From the NCBI GenBank assembly GCA_003290165.1, contig QNQO01000517.1, positions 56,786 to 120,785 of the forward strand: 64,000 nucleotides of DNA. The letters are read 5' to 3'. The DNA comes from Berberis thunbergii (taxonomy: Eukaryota > Streptophyta > Magnoliopsida > Ranunculales > Berberidaceae). Below are positions 33,292 to 44,428 of this stretch, in pieces; the stretch's first letter is position 1, and every line of letters begins with the position of its first letter. A model generated the notes under the pieces. The model worked only from the letters and a program-made list of their open reading frames with translations, did no database searches and was not told the DNA's origin. The translations under genes and the position numbers were made by a program.

Positions 33292-35971
33292 TTACTCCTT
33301 ATCAAGAGAAGGTACAAAGACATAAGAGCTAAGCTTTACGGAGGAAGGAGCAGGGATTGCATCTACACACACTACGATCTGAGCATCAGAGTCCGAACCG
33401 CTCTCCTCGTCCAAGGACACAAAAGTAATAGACAAGTCTACGTATGACATCTTCTTATATCGGCCAAGATCCCACCCCGGATGCTCCTCATTTATCACCG
33501 CTAGCAGCTTTAGCCTGCCATGTACGACCCAGCGAGGAATTCGCAATTTCTTTGTTCCTGCAGAAGCTCTTCCTCCTGCTCCTTCGCGTCGACCAGTTAA
33601 TGTTCTAGCAGCTCTAGCCTGCCAACCTGTGCGTCAATTTGAGACTGCTCTGTAGCCAGACTAATCTTCTCAGCACTGAGCTCATGTTTTTCCAATTCAA
33701 GCCGGTTCCCGACCTTCCTAGCCTCTCGAGCGTTGAACTCCATATAGACCTCCAGTTGCCGCTTCTGAGTGCCCAGTCAGCCTCCTTCAAAGCACTCTCT
33801 TCAGTGAAAGCCTGCAGTGCAGAGCTTGCCTTAGCCGCAACTTTCTGTGCAACCTCCAAATCTTGGTAAGCGGTGTAACTCCTGCTTGAGTCTGTCTCTT
33901 TCAGACACAACCTCCACCAGATTACGCTCAAGGGCCTCCAGACATGCCCTCTGAGTCACAGCAGCCACGACTGATTGCTCCAGCCTCTTTTCCTCAGCCA
34001 GTTTTTGTAGCTGCTCATTTTCATAAAGTGCGGCAAAATACAACACCTGCATATGTGAGAAAACGAGCTCCATGGTGTATACCCTCTCACGGGCTGCCTC
34101 GACTTCTGTCCCTGCAATGACCACCTAGCTCAAGTGAGATATACCCAACATAAAGTACTTTAAACCCCTATCCATACGCCCCTCTAGTGTATCCTCCTCG
34201 GGTTTTGGAGCATAATCCATCAGCCAACTATGAGGCTTGCTAATGTGATTCCTTGAAGCATATTCCACGTCAACCTTCTGGTGCCAGATCTGAGTGCTCA
34301 TCCTTACCATGTCTGGTGCAAATAAGCTTATTCGTGCATCCGAATTAAGCTTTCTCGGGTTAAGGATCACGCCAGCACCACCCTTCGCAGTCACCACTGT
34401 GTCCAGGCTTTCCTCCGCAACTTTTCCATTGTTACGAGCAGTCGGCCCTTTACTACGTGATGACTCAATAGGATTCGTAAGAAGGGGAGGAAGCGAATTA
34501 TCCAAAGGGCCCTCCAACACCTTTAGTTGTTGACTGGAACGAGAAGGTGAACAGTGCGGACTACAAGAAACTTGGCCTGTGCCACCACGACCACTATCAG
34601 ACAGCACACCAATGGGACAATCAGATTCCACACCCTCAAATGGATCTTTACATGAACCTTCTATTGGAGTAGTCTCGCACAAATCAGCACTGGCAGAAGA
34701 CGCCATGGCAACCTGCATCAACCTCTTACTCAAAGCTTCGGCCTGTGCATCACTAAGGTTTGACTTGTCTTCAACCCCGTCAAACCGCAAGTAGTCTTTC
34801 TCCTAGCCCGATACACCAGTCTCAGCCTGACAGGTTGATCAGATTCATGTTCTTCATTATTCGGAGTGGGTAGTGCTGAAGGCAACTCGGTTATGATACA
34901 AGACTTTTTCGAACTCACAAAAGAAGTGAGCGTCTCAGACGACTTCTCCGTGTCGGACAAAACAAGAGTTTTGGCCTCAACAACCTTCCTCTTCCTAGAT
35001 GTGGCCCCATTTTCAGGCTTGACCCGCTACGTTCGATAGAGAGTGGGGGCTACATGCCAGTTGCCCACAACCCACTACAGATGAAGTTGGGAACGCATAT
35101 GACATCAACCACCTTCCTTGTTGACAAGGCGTTGAAAGTCTCCATAGTGTTCTGGTCCTCTAGGGTATGAGGAGTAGTGGGAAATCTTCCTGTAAAAATA
35201 AAACACAAGCAATGATTAGCACGCGATCAAGTGAAGAGAAACTGGATAGAAAATATGCACTTACGAAGTGGTTTGAATTCTCGCTAGAGAGAACGACCCT
35301 TGAACTGAAAGTACTTTAAATTGACAGAGGCTTAGACACAATACTTCTGCCAGAACTTGAAGTCATCGGGCAGATTCGAAAACAAGGCGGCAACGTCATC
35401 TTGCAGACGACGTTACTCTTCAGTCGAGGAGAAGTCAGCAACTTGATTACTCACGGAGTCACACAATCACTAGCCTCCTTCGCCCTAATCAGAATTAGAA
35501 GGACAATCCTATATCCATTAAGCCCCAACTGGGCCGGAAGAATCCCAAGGAAGTCCAAGAATTCTCAAATCACGTCCAGAACAGAAAATGCACTCCAGTT
35601 TAAAGCATCCCACGATGCAAGCAGATGAACCCCGTTGGTGGCGACATTGGCGTCTAGTCACCCTTTAAGACAGACAACGACAAGTCCTCGGGGACCCCAA
35701 ACTTCGTATGGATTTCAACAAGGGCTGGCTCAAAAAGCAACATGTCTTCGAAAAAAATCTAGGTCCCTGACCAAGGTTGCGTCACCAAGAAGGTTTTGTT
35801 GAGCCATGAAAAAGATGACCATCGTTGTATCTTCAAAAACAAAAAAAATATAAGATTCAAATTCCGCACAACGGATGACCTAAATAGGAATTGATTTCCC
35901 ACCTCTTTTTTGCTGAACTGACTCACATTCATTAAATGCAGCGCACAGCTCAAACAAACATTCAGACTCAA
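33292..35971 (-). pseudogene. Antisense ORF of the Tat-like element (transposase_28/plant-mobile-domain type)
   Basis: It runs opposite to the element. From its N-terminal side (35971) the frames read a region with QKRGGKSI-like, FFMAQQNLLGDATLV and EFLDFLGILPAQLG segments. These resemble the 'putative gypsy type transposon' family found in antisense ORFs. A Ser/Pro/Lys-rich middle follows (34790-34125, 221 codons). The C-terminal part is coiled-coil: ENEQLQKLAEEKRLEQ, LEALERNLVEVVSERDRLK, EVAQKVAAKASSAL. The end carries acidic EESGSDSDAQIVV. Several frameshifts and stops separate the pieces. The function is unknown in the family. The same layout occurs in plus orientation at 37565-39530. Confidence 0.7.
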
Positions 35972-36017
35972 TCATCATGAGCGGCGTATTTTTCAAGAGA
36001 TGACTTAGCGAACTGAA

Positions 36018-36029
36018 ACAGGGGGAGTA
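36018..36029 (+). promoter_or_regulatory. Polypurine tract
   Basis: ACAGGGGGAGTAG directly precedes the 3' LTR. The minus-strand counterpart at 37368-37382 reads AAGAGGGAGTAGC. Confidence 0.65.
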
Positions 36030-36710
36030 GCATCATACACCAAAATGGTCACATCCCTGAGCCATACACGTGTCATGATGATATCGAGGAAGTATGGGCC
36101 CCAACATCAACCCAACACTGATCTGACCCAAGCGGTTCCAAACCCGCCTATTGCAGTCCACCAAACGAACCACAATTCATAATGCCTACTAGGCCCATAT
36201 GTCTCACATCTATCCTCAATACTCGTAAGCCCTACTAAGGCAAGTATCTCGAAGATCGCTTCGGACAGGAAACTACAACAGCTCCCTGCTTCCAAGTAGG
36301 AAACAAATACCAGAGTACAGATCACACATGGAAACTTCCTCTTACAGAATACCCTCAGATAGGAAACTATCTCTCACGTATCTAAAAGCACAGGGCTAAC
36401 ATGGAACTTTACTCCTACAACACGACTCCTATTTAGATAAGGATCTCTATGAAGATCTCCTTCCTAAACTACTCCATCGATGGCCTGGTCGAACCAGGAC
36501 TCCTGCACTATAAATACGACATGAGGTTGGTAAGCTAAGGTACGCTACAAATTTCTGTTTATAGCATTGCACATTCCTCAAATTCCTGTATGACTTTAGC
36601 ATCAGAGTGTCATCGGCTATAACAACGGTGGTTCGTGGCTCACGTACGTTACTTGTATAAGTCAGCAGGTTAGCGGGACTAGGTCAAAGCAGGGAGCGAA
36701 AAACGACTGC

Positions 36711-36711
<1 letters not shown>
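36030..36711 (+). mobile_element. 3' LTR, family B
   Basis: Matches 27053-27731 throughout. The first bases have drifted from TGATG to GCATC. It ends ACGACTGCA. Confidence 0.9.

Positions 36712-36797
<86 letters not shown>
36712..36797. repeat. (TAA)n microsatellite, right part
   Basis: About 28 TAA units filling exactly the gap between two LTRs. It continues the tract at 26927-27050. Confidence 0.97.
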
Positions 36798-37367
36798 TGA
36801 TGCTTCCAAAAATTCTCATCCTGTGAGTTTGACCTGCAAAACAATCGTTAGACTACCAATGACCACTTTTTTGGTGGTCAAAGGCAATCCAATGCTTTAA
36901 GTTCGTAACTCTGTTGGAAAAAGGAAGTACATCTGGACAAAACTCAGTTAAAGTTGTATACCTGTGTCGATTGTTTTCTTTACCTTTTATAATGGTCATA
37001 GTTAACTCTCTGCTGACTTAAGCATCTGAGGCTCAACAGAAGGAGATGTTTCTCGTAACAGTCTCCTCCTTGATGGAGATACGTTTGTGGATGCGTAACT
37101 CCCTCCACGAATCTTTTCTGGTGTAACTCTTCTCTTTTTTACGAGAGAATTCGTGTCGGGCTTGGATTTGGGCTCTGATTCATTTGGGCCTGGGTTCGGG
37201 CCTTATTTATGTCTTCTCAATGGCGAACCTTGTTTGGGCCTCTGTAATTAGCTTTATTCTTCTTGGGCTTTATGAGCTGGCCTAATAGATTGGGCGTTAT
37301 ATTCTAGTAATGAGTTTATATGCCTCGTGTACGGTTGTGATGATTGGTCTATTTTGATGTATCATTA
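36798..37367 (-). mobile_element. 3' LTR, family A
   Basis: 570 bp. It is the same family as 560-1761 but without the MITE, so it gives the empty insertion site near 37226. Confidence 0.88.
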
Positions 37368-39530
37368 GCTACTCCCTCTTAGTTAGTGGATACGTTCACG
37401 TATCCATTAACTGTGTGCCGGTTAGTATTTCGATTCTATTTTTGCACTGAACTTCATGTTTAATAAATTTCTGTCGGTTGATCGTCTCGATTACTTCATT
37501 GTCTATTCATTTTGTGCACATTTTCTGGGAGTTTAGTACACCATAATGTCCCGTATGTCACTCCGTGAGCAATCTCTTCATTGCTCAGTTGTATAAAGGG
37601 TGTTGTGGCCACTTTGCTCCATTTTTACATCATTTTCGCTTAATGTTATTTCTTCTCTCCCATTGCCTTTTTTCCATCTTTTCTTACCTATTTGCGATGT
37701 CTGCCGGTGACCTACTGGACGGTGATCAGTTTGTTACCTGTGATGCTCATTTTTCCTCAAAGAAGGCTTCTCAAGCTACTTTGGATAGTGTCGTTCCAAC
37801 AATGTTTTGCCCCCCGACCTTGAGATCGTTCTTCTTCATGAAAATGACAGTCCTTGTTGCCCGATGAAGGGATATATCGCGCTTTATCCTCACATGTTCT
37901 ATGCCGATCTTCGGTTTTCAATTTCGGAGATGTTATGGTCTTATCTAGACTTTTTGGGCATTCTTCTTGCTTATATGGGCCCGAACTGTTAGATAGTTAT
38001 GGTTTTCATGTATGCCATGGCCATCCTTTCTAGTATTTCTTTAACCGATAGAATCTTACATTCTTTGGTGAGGTTTACCATGAAACCCAACGACACTCGT
38101 TTCTTTCATTCTCCTGCGTATTTTGGCAATCTCAATGATGACATCAAAGGTTGGTCGCTATATTGGTTTTATGCGTTTGACGACTCTGGCTATTTCAATT
38201 TACTAGGTCTGCAGATAGTAAGGTCTTTCTGAATTCCTATCAAGCGTCGAAATTTGCAATTGACCACTGAAGAGTAGGTTACCAGCGAGCATTTTCTGAA
38301 AATTTCGGTAGTTCCCTTGGACGCCTATTTTATAGATGATATGGTGAGGCTCAACGGTTTATACAACATGAATGAAACTGAGTGGGCTCTGCTAACCGAA
38401 AGGCAAGCAGCGGAGATTGCTGCCCGTGTTGCCGCTATTGAAGGTGATAACCTTGTAGTTGATCGAAAAGTGAACTCGGGCGTTAGGAATCTCAATGCTT
38501 CTGTCAATGGCGCTATCATTTTGTCTTCCAGGAAGAGGAAAATGTCGAGGCATGTTAGTCCGTCGAAGCGATTGTTTCTGACTTCTGACCGCGTTCTAAA
38601 GAAGAAACGGTTAGTTGACTCTGTGCATATATCACTTTACTCAGGTTCTGTTGATAGAGAACCTTCGAGGAAAGACCACTGTTCTCTGTAGGAGGAGCAA
38701 GAGATGATGTTGTCTTTAGAGAAGACTGAGAAAGATATCATTCGCCTGCTGGACGATGGGGAAAAGAAACTCCTCTCTGCTTATGGCGGTCTTGATGCTG
38801 CTAAGTGTTATAATGAGGACCCTCGGTCCTTAGATAACAAGATGCTCCAATTGGCTGTTGTTCAGTCTAAGGAGCTTGGCAATCATGATCGAGTTCTCGA
38901 GGTGCAGTCTCTTCATTCTTCTTCCCCTCATGTTGATGGAGGGGTGGAGATCCCGCATTACACAGCCTATTTGGGTTCTTTTTCTCCCGTTGGGACCGCT
39001 ATTCGTTCCGTTTTTGCTTAGCAACAGGAGGGTGATGGAGGCTCTCCTGTCGTTTCTTCTTCTTTCCCGGTTGTGGGTGGTGGTTTCTCCATACTACTGG
39101 ATCCTCATGTTTTTCATTCGTGGGTCAATTGAAGGAACCTACTCCTGAAGAGATTCGCGTCAAATTGAATGGGAATTTTTGTTGGTTTTTTCATCTTGGC
39201 ATGCTGGATGGTGCATGTAAGTTGATTAATGAATGACACAAAAGGTCGGTGGAGAGACCTTCAATGCTTGTACTAAATCCGAATCTTCATCTTGAGAATG
39301 GTGTCAGACTTGTAATGGATGGGATGACCCATCTTGCCTATGCGGGGGTGATGGGTTTGAGTCATCAGGTTAATCACAATTTTGTGATTTCTCTAGAGAG
39401 GAAGCTCTCCATGCTACTATTGGTATTTTCCCATGTTTTTTTTAATCAATATGACGCTTTAAAAACATTATGCTCTGAACGGATTAGAGTGGCTGAGGTT
39501 GCTCAGACTTTGTTGGCTGAGGTGGAGGGT
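36798..39530 (-). mobile_element. 3' half of a minus-strand Tat-like element, LTR family A
   Basis: The LTR at 36798-37367 (TGATGCTTCC... ATGTATCATTA) is followed at higher coordinates by a polypurine tract on the minus strand (37382-37368). It is therefore the 3' LTR of an element reading leftward. The next 2.1 kb holds an ORF antisense to the element. The rest of the element is missing: sequence breaks off at 39530 where the Athila-like LTR begins. Confidence 0.8.
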
Positions 39531-39533
39531 TGA
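37565..39533 (+). pseudogene. Antisense ORF of the family-A Tat-like element
   Basis: Frames in several pieces. 37679-37867 and 37807-37992 start MSAGDLLDGDQFVT and contain PPDLEIVLLHENDSP and MLWSYLDFLGILLAYMGPN. This is the 'putative gypsy type transposon' N-terminal signature, continued at 37999-38232 (MYAMAILSSISLTDR and a WYAF-like segment). 38317-38691 holds a helical part and a basic SSRKRKMSRHVSPSKR stretch. 38704-39021 and 39249-39533 complete a C-terminal helical part. A TAG at 37990-37992 and frameshifts break it. It encodes the same type of protein as 33292-35971 and also lies antisense just inside the 3' LTR. Confidence 0.7.
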
Positions 39534-41475
39534 TATTCACATAATTATTACATAATATATCCCTTAATTTATATATGTTAGTGTTTCGATTATTATAATT
39601 TATAATAATTATTTTGTTTTCATGTCTTAGCAGGAATTTGAGCGTGACCGATGAAATCATATTAAGGCGACAATTTAAGAAATGACAATTGGTTGATTCT
39701 AGCGGTGGTACAAAGTAGAGGGACAAATATCTAAACCTAACCCTAATAAACCTAGGTCCACCTAACTTAACCTAAGCCCAAACCCAAAATGCTAACCTAA
39801 AAACCCAAGCCCAAGATAATAGGAGAACCCTATTTAGCTCCCCCCATCTTAGAGAAAGGCGGTCTCTTCTTCCACGTTCCTACTCCCTTCCTCTCTTTTC
39901 CAGCCACCACTCGAATCCACCCTGCCGGCAATCCTAGCTCGATAGGAGAGCCGGCAGTGCGATAATCCCGCCATCACCCTTCATCTCGTCATATCTCTCT
40001 CGTTTTCCCAGCCAAACCTCGTCCTTCATCCCACTGAAACAAGGGCGTGACAACCCTGTTTCACGTCATCACGCCACACAGCCACCACCACCACTGTCAC
40101 TAACCACCGTGAAACAGGGGCGTGACAACCCTGTTTCACGTTACAAACCTCGCTTCACCACCGAAACAGATCACCACCCTCCTCGTCCTCCACCATCAGC
40201 CGCCACCTTTTCTCTCTATTCCATCATTCATGAACCACCGCCATCCACCATCAGACGCACCACCACCGCGACAGGAGCAGGGTGCCCCCTGTTTCTCCTC
40301 CTTCACGAACCGTCGCCACCCCTGTTTCTCCCCTCTCTCGGCCTCCTTCCTGTTTATCTCTCTCCTTCTCACTGTTTCTCTCTCTCTCACGACCACCATT
40401 ATGACCAGACCATGCAACCATCGTCGCCACAAAACAGAGCTCGCGACAGGGAGGCGCTCCCTATTTCGCTTCCTTCTTCGCGTTCTTTTTATCTACCTCT
40501 CGTTGTTCCTCACCCTCTCTCTCTTTTGCAGGTTCAGAACCAGGTTTGAGCAGGAGGAAGCTCGCGAGGAGCGAAGCAGACGCTGTCGCGCTGGAGAAGA
40601 GAGTCACGCGTCTTTGGCGGGAGAAAACAATATTTCAAACAGTTCAGTTATTTGCACCCCGAGCTCTCTATGAGCCACCACAATGCCATTAGCAGCTCTT
40701 TTCTCGGATTTACGTTCGTGCAGAGATGAGTTGCGGCGTACCACACCACGAAGAGATGACCACCGCTACCATGATCAGCTAAACCCTTCGCCAAGGCTAA
40801 GATGAAACCACAGGGTTTCCTAGAGTTTGTTGTATTTAAATTTATTATTTTCTTTATGCTTGAACGTCAAACACATTTGATTTCTGAGTCTCAATAATTT
40901 GCTTTCACCGATTATATCCTGATTAATTATCTAGACTAGTCGGTAGTTAGAAGTACTTTTTGTTGACATTCAAAGCCTGATTTAATCAATTAATCTGAAT
41001 CTTTGATTGTGTGTGCGTAAGAAGACACGCAATGCTAGGGGTTTAGGATTAATTAAAATAAACCTGTGATTGTGTGTGCCGCAAGAAAACACGCAATGCT
41101 AAGGGTTTATACCTTTGCTGAAATCAATTGCGGACTTAGATTAATCTTTAGGTTAGTCATGTTAATTCTTGAAAATAATAATTTGGATTACACAAATCTC
41201 AAAGAACCTGTGGTGGATTCAATGCCTTGGTTTCCATTCTCATATTCTTTAAAACTTTTTATTTTGCTTTTAATTTGATTTTTAGTTTAGATATTTTAAT
41301 TGCTGTAACCCCAATTTAAATTAGTTTAAATAAACTCTGAAATTTAATTGCAACCACAGTCCTTGTGGGATCGACCTGTACTTGCCCTTGTCTACCAGTT
41401 AGACACTGTGCACTTGCAGTTATTAAAAATTAGGTTAAATTAACCTATTTATTTAGGTTAGTTAAATCTACGTCA
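39531..41475 (+). mobile_element. 5' LTR, Athila-like
   Basis: Starts TGATATTCACATAATTATT and ends AAATCTACGTCA. Its middle contains pyrimidine-rich sequence, two stem-loop repeats (40033-40063 and 40108-40140) and a duplicated GTGATTGTGTGTGCCG(C/T)AAG segment near 41003 and 41067. Open frames within it (40109-40673) are low-complexity and not genes. Confidence 0.88.
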
Positions 41476-41481
41476 AGTTTT

Positions 41482-41499
41482 TGGCGCCGTTGCCGGGGA
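41482..41499 (+). promoter_or_regulatory. Primer binding site for tRNA-Asp
   Basis: TGGCGCCGTTGCCGGGGA, an 18-base complement to the 3' end of tRNA-Asp, six bases after the 5' LTR. This primer is standard for the Athila lineage. Confidence 0.9.
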
Positions 41500-42671
41500 C
41501 TGTAATGGTGTAATTGAATTCAAGAGTTTATTTTCACTAATTTGTAGTTTCGGTTAAAAAAAAAGAAAAAAAGATTAGGTCAGATATAGATTGCTTTTGC
41601 TTTTGCTTTTAGGATAGGCTTGATTTTATTTTTTTGTTATTTCTTTTAAGTCTAAGAAGTTTTGATACTTGTTTTTGTTTTGTTTTTTTTTGCAGGTATT
41701 AACAGGTAGGAAGCATATATTACAGGTTGCATAAAAAATTTAAAAAAAATACAAAAAACTTTACAAAAAAAAAACACAGGGTTTGAATTATTTACAGGTT
41801 GCTATCGCGTGGACACTCTCAGAAGTTGGCGAGCCGTCAGGTGGACGGTGCTTCTGATCGACGTCAACTCAACTTCTACCCGGCGTCGGAAGTAACCAAG
41901 AGAGGTTCACGCCGGAGGTAACTTCTTCCCACCGCATCTGCACGCGGTTTCTGAGTGGATTACTGTGTGTTTTGCTTGTTTTGTTTTTAGCTAGAATTGC
42001 ATGCAAATTTGAATAGATTGAGGATATTTCTAATGCTGTAAAATTCCGTGCTTTCTCGCGCGGATAGGTTAACCACCATCTATTTTAGGGTTAGGGACCT
42101 AAGCCCTCACTATTAAAATTTGTAGCAAGATAAATTAGGACAAGACGCTCATAGGACCCCTCTTTTGAAACTTGAAAGTTTAAAGTAGTCAAGTGAAGGA
42201 ACATATCCAATCTTGGAATAGTTCTGAAACTGGCATTACACTTTAAGCTGAAGGTAGAAAATGAGGTAGGAGCTATTAGATTTCAGGATATTTTTGATGC
42301 TGGGAAACTCCGTGCTCTCTCCTGCAGATAGGCTAATTAAAATGGATTTCAGCCCTTGATTAGTAACAAACATAGGTAATAAAAAGGAGTGCTTGTAGGG
42401 ATTACCAGACGTTACAGCCTCTACCTAGTAAATTAATTTCTCACGAGATTAATTTGCTTCGTAGAAACCTCGACTTTTCGTGGGGCTATAACTATCAGCT
42501 GTGAAGTACCCGAAGGCAATTGATTGTATTGCTAGGTACTTATCTAGGGTCGTTTGCCATTCATCTTGCTTGCGCATCATATAGGTCCTGATTAGGTTTT
42601 CCCATTTTTATTTTTTTAGAGTTAGGTTATCTTCATATAGAGGTTAGGCTTGCATTAAAAAAAATAAAAAA
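41500..42671 (+). other. 5' leader of the Athila-like element
   Basis: Non-coding leader between PBS and ORF. It contains a direct repeat (GGATATTT(C/T)TxATGCTGxxAA(A/C)TCCGTGC near 42020 and 42288). Such long leaders are usual in Athila elements. Confidence 0.5.
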
Positions 42672-44048
42672 ATGAACATCAATAATTATCCATCTCGCAG
42701 GAATGCATTTAATGCCATGCGACAACCTGATTATGCTCCATATTCAGATTATTACAACTCAGGTTCCGCATATTATCCTGACTTCCTCTTCCCTTCTAAT
42801 GAGGATAAAGACTTTAAGGATTACTTCTCCCCTTCTACCTCGGATCTTGAAACAACTCTTATGCCGCTGAGTCAGAAATTAGATGCACTTATGAATTTGA
42901 CTCAACCCCTACCTCCCATTAATGTTTCATTTGAGGGTTGTGTTGCATGTTCGAGTCCTAGTCATTCTACAGCTGATTGTGATTTGCAATATGATTATCC
43001 TGAATATTTCGCTAAGCAAATTCATTCTTTTAATGCTAATTGGCGACCTGGTTATAATTCAAAGTTCAACTATCACAGCCCTGGTTTTGCCAATAATCAA
43101 AATCTCTCTTGGGCTCATCACTCACACCAAGGAGGACATATTTTCTCTCAAGCTCCTCAATACCCTAATCATGTCATGCCCCACCATAACCAAATTCCTC
43201 CATCCAACACATCAAGTTTAGAGGAAACGATTAATCAGTATTTGCAGCGCTCAGCAAATATAATTGATCAGAATTCTAAGGACATATCTGAGTTGATAGC
43301 CACGACTCAAAGACTTGAGATAGTTGTGGATCATACTACTGGGGAATTATCTGAAAGTGAGTTAGGAAGAGTTCCTAGTCACTCTATTCAAAATCCAGAG
43401 GGTCAATTCATAACTGGTAATACATGGGAATCCGAGTCAGATGATGTTTTTGTGGATAATGTGATTGAAACTACATTGCTTCCTGACCCATTCCTTTCCC
43501 CACATTTTCATGAAAACCCACTCGACATATGTCTTCCTAGTGACTCATGCATAGATTCAAACTGTGAACATTCTTTACAGTCTCCTCTTGACTGTTTTCA
43601 TGATACACATGACCATTTAGAGGCTTGTTTGACTCATTCTAGTTTAGACTTTGATGTTGATGATTCAATTAGGGAAGTCAATGACTTGCTTGACTCAGTC
43701 CCCATTGTGGATCCTAGTTATAAATGGAAGTCTAAAGTGGAGCCTCTTCCACTCAGTGAGTCAAAACTAGTCCCATCAGTTGAGCCACCTGTGCTTGACC
43801 TTAAACAATTACCTGACACCCTCAGGTATGCGTTTTCAGGTACTGATGATACTTTGCCTGTTATTATTTCATCTATATTGAATTCAAAACAGGTTGTCCC
43901 AAAGAAGTCGGGAGATATATTTAATGAGAGACTACATGCCATAGGTAGTGCTAATTTTAGGTTTGGGGGTGTTGTTGCGTCGTCTAACTCATCATCTTGG
44001 TGTAATCCATTTTGTTACGATGAACTGTACCACCCGATATATTTATAG
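42672..44048 (+). CDS. Athila-like Gag fused to a pre-RT remnant
   Basis: An intact 458-codon frame, unusual in this decayed neighbourhood. The N-terminal half is Asn/Tyr/Pro/Ser-rich, with a CCHC knuckle (CVACSSPSHSTADC) at about residues 91-104 and the Athila-like NANWRPGYN...NLSW segment at about 120-150. The middle is acidic. Residues about 371-403 (LDLKQLPDTLRYAF, then TLPVIISSILNSKQ) match the stretch that lies between protease and reverse transcriptase in Athila Pol. Protease and RT themselves are missing. The protein could act as a Gag for packaging; that is an inference. Confidence 0.75.
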   Translation: MNINNYPSRRNAFNAMRQPDYAPYSDYYNSGSAYYPDFLFPSNEDKDFKDYFSPSTSDLETTLMPLSQKLDALMNLTQPLPPINVSFEGCVACSSPSHSTADCDLQYDYPEYFAKQIHSFNANWRPGYNSKFNYHSPGFANNQNLSWAHHSHQGGHIFSQAPQYPNHVMPHHNQIPPSNTSSLEETINQYLQRSANIIDQNSKDISELIATTQRLEIVVDHTTGELSESELGRVPSHSIQNPEGQFITGNTWESESDDVFVDNVIETTLLPDPFLSPHFHENPLDICLPSDSCIDSNCEHSLQSPLDCFHDTHDHLEACLTHSSLDFDVDDSIREVNDLLDSVPIVDPSYKWKSKVEPLPLSESKLVPSVEPPVLDLKQLPDTLRYAFSGTDDTLPVIISSILNSKQVVPKKSGDIFNERLHAIGSANFRFGGVVASSNSSSWCNPFCYDELYHPIYL

Positions 44049-44074
44049 ACATACCTCTTTCCATCCCTTTCATA

Positions 44075-44428
44075 TTGACTGATGCTACCTATGTGGATCC
44101 ATTGTTTGTAAGAGATGATTTCAATTTTCACCATCCTGATGTGGAAATTATCCAATCTTCTGATTTGGAACCAGACTTAGGATGTTCCATTTTAGGAGTA
44201 AGGGAGGATCCTTTGTTGCATATCACTACTTGCGACCTATTCATGTTTAAGATCCCTATTGACTTCCAAGGAATGCGAGCTTCTTTACCATTTCTATATG
44301 ATTTTAGATGGTGTCCGTGCAACTTTTGGGATGTGCTAGTATATCACGTGTCGCATGTGGTTGCTATTTTGTGTGGACTGATCCTCAACTATTCAGGTTG
44401 TTGGTATACGATTCATTCACCCTTGTGA
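44075..44428 (+). CDS. Unrecognised downstream frame of the Athila-like element
   Basis: 117 codons beginning MTDATYVDPLFVRDDF, in a different frame from the preceding ORF and about 27 bp after its stop. No known domain is recognised. It could be the continuation of the upstream ORF after a frameshift or a separate small frame. Confidence that it is translated is low. Confidence 0.3.
   Translation: MTDATYVDPLFVRDDFNFHHPDVEIIQSSDLEPDLGCSILGVREDPLLHITTCDLFMFKIPIDFQGMRASLPFLYDFRWCPCNFWDVLVYHVSHVVAILCGLILNYSGCWYTIHSPL

Noticed and set aside
40109..40673. Two overlapping open frames of 146 and 183 codons
   Set aside because: Low-complexity Pro/Ser/His/Arg translation of the LTR; the equivalent part of the other LTR does not keep them.
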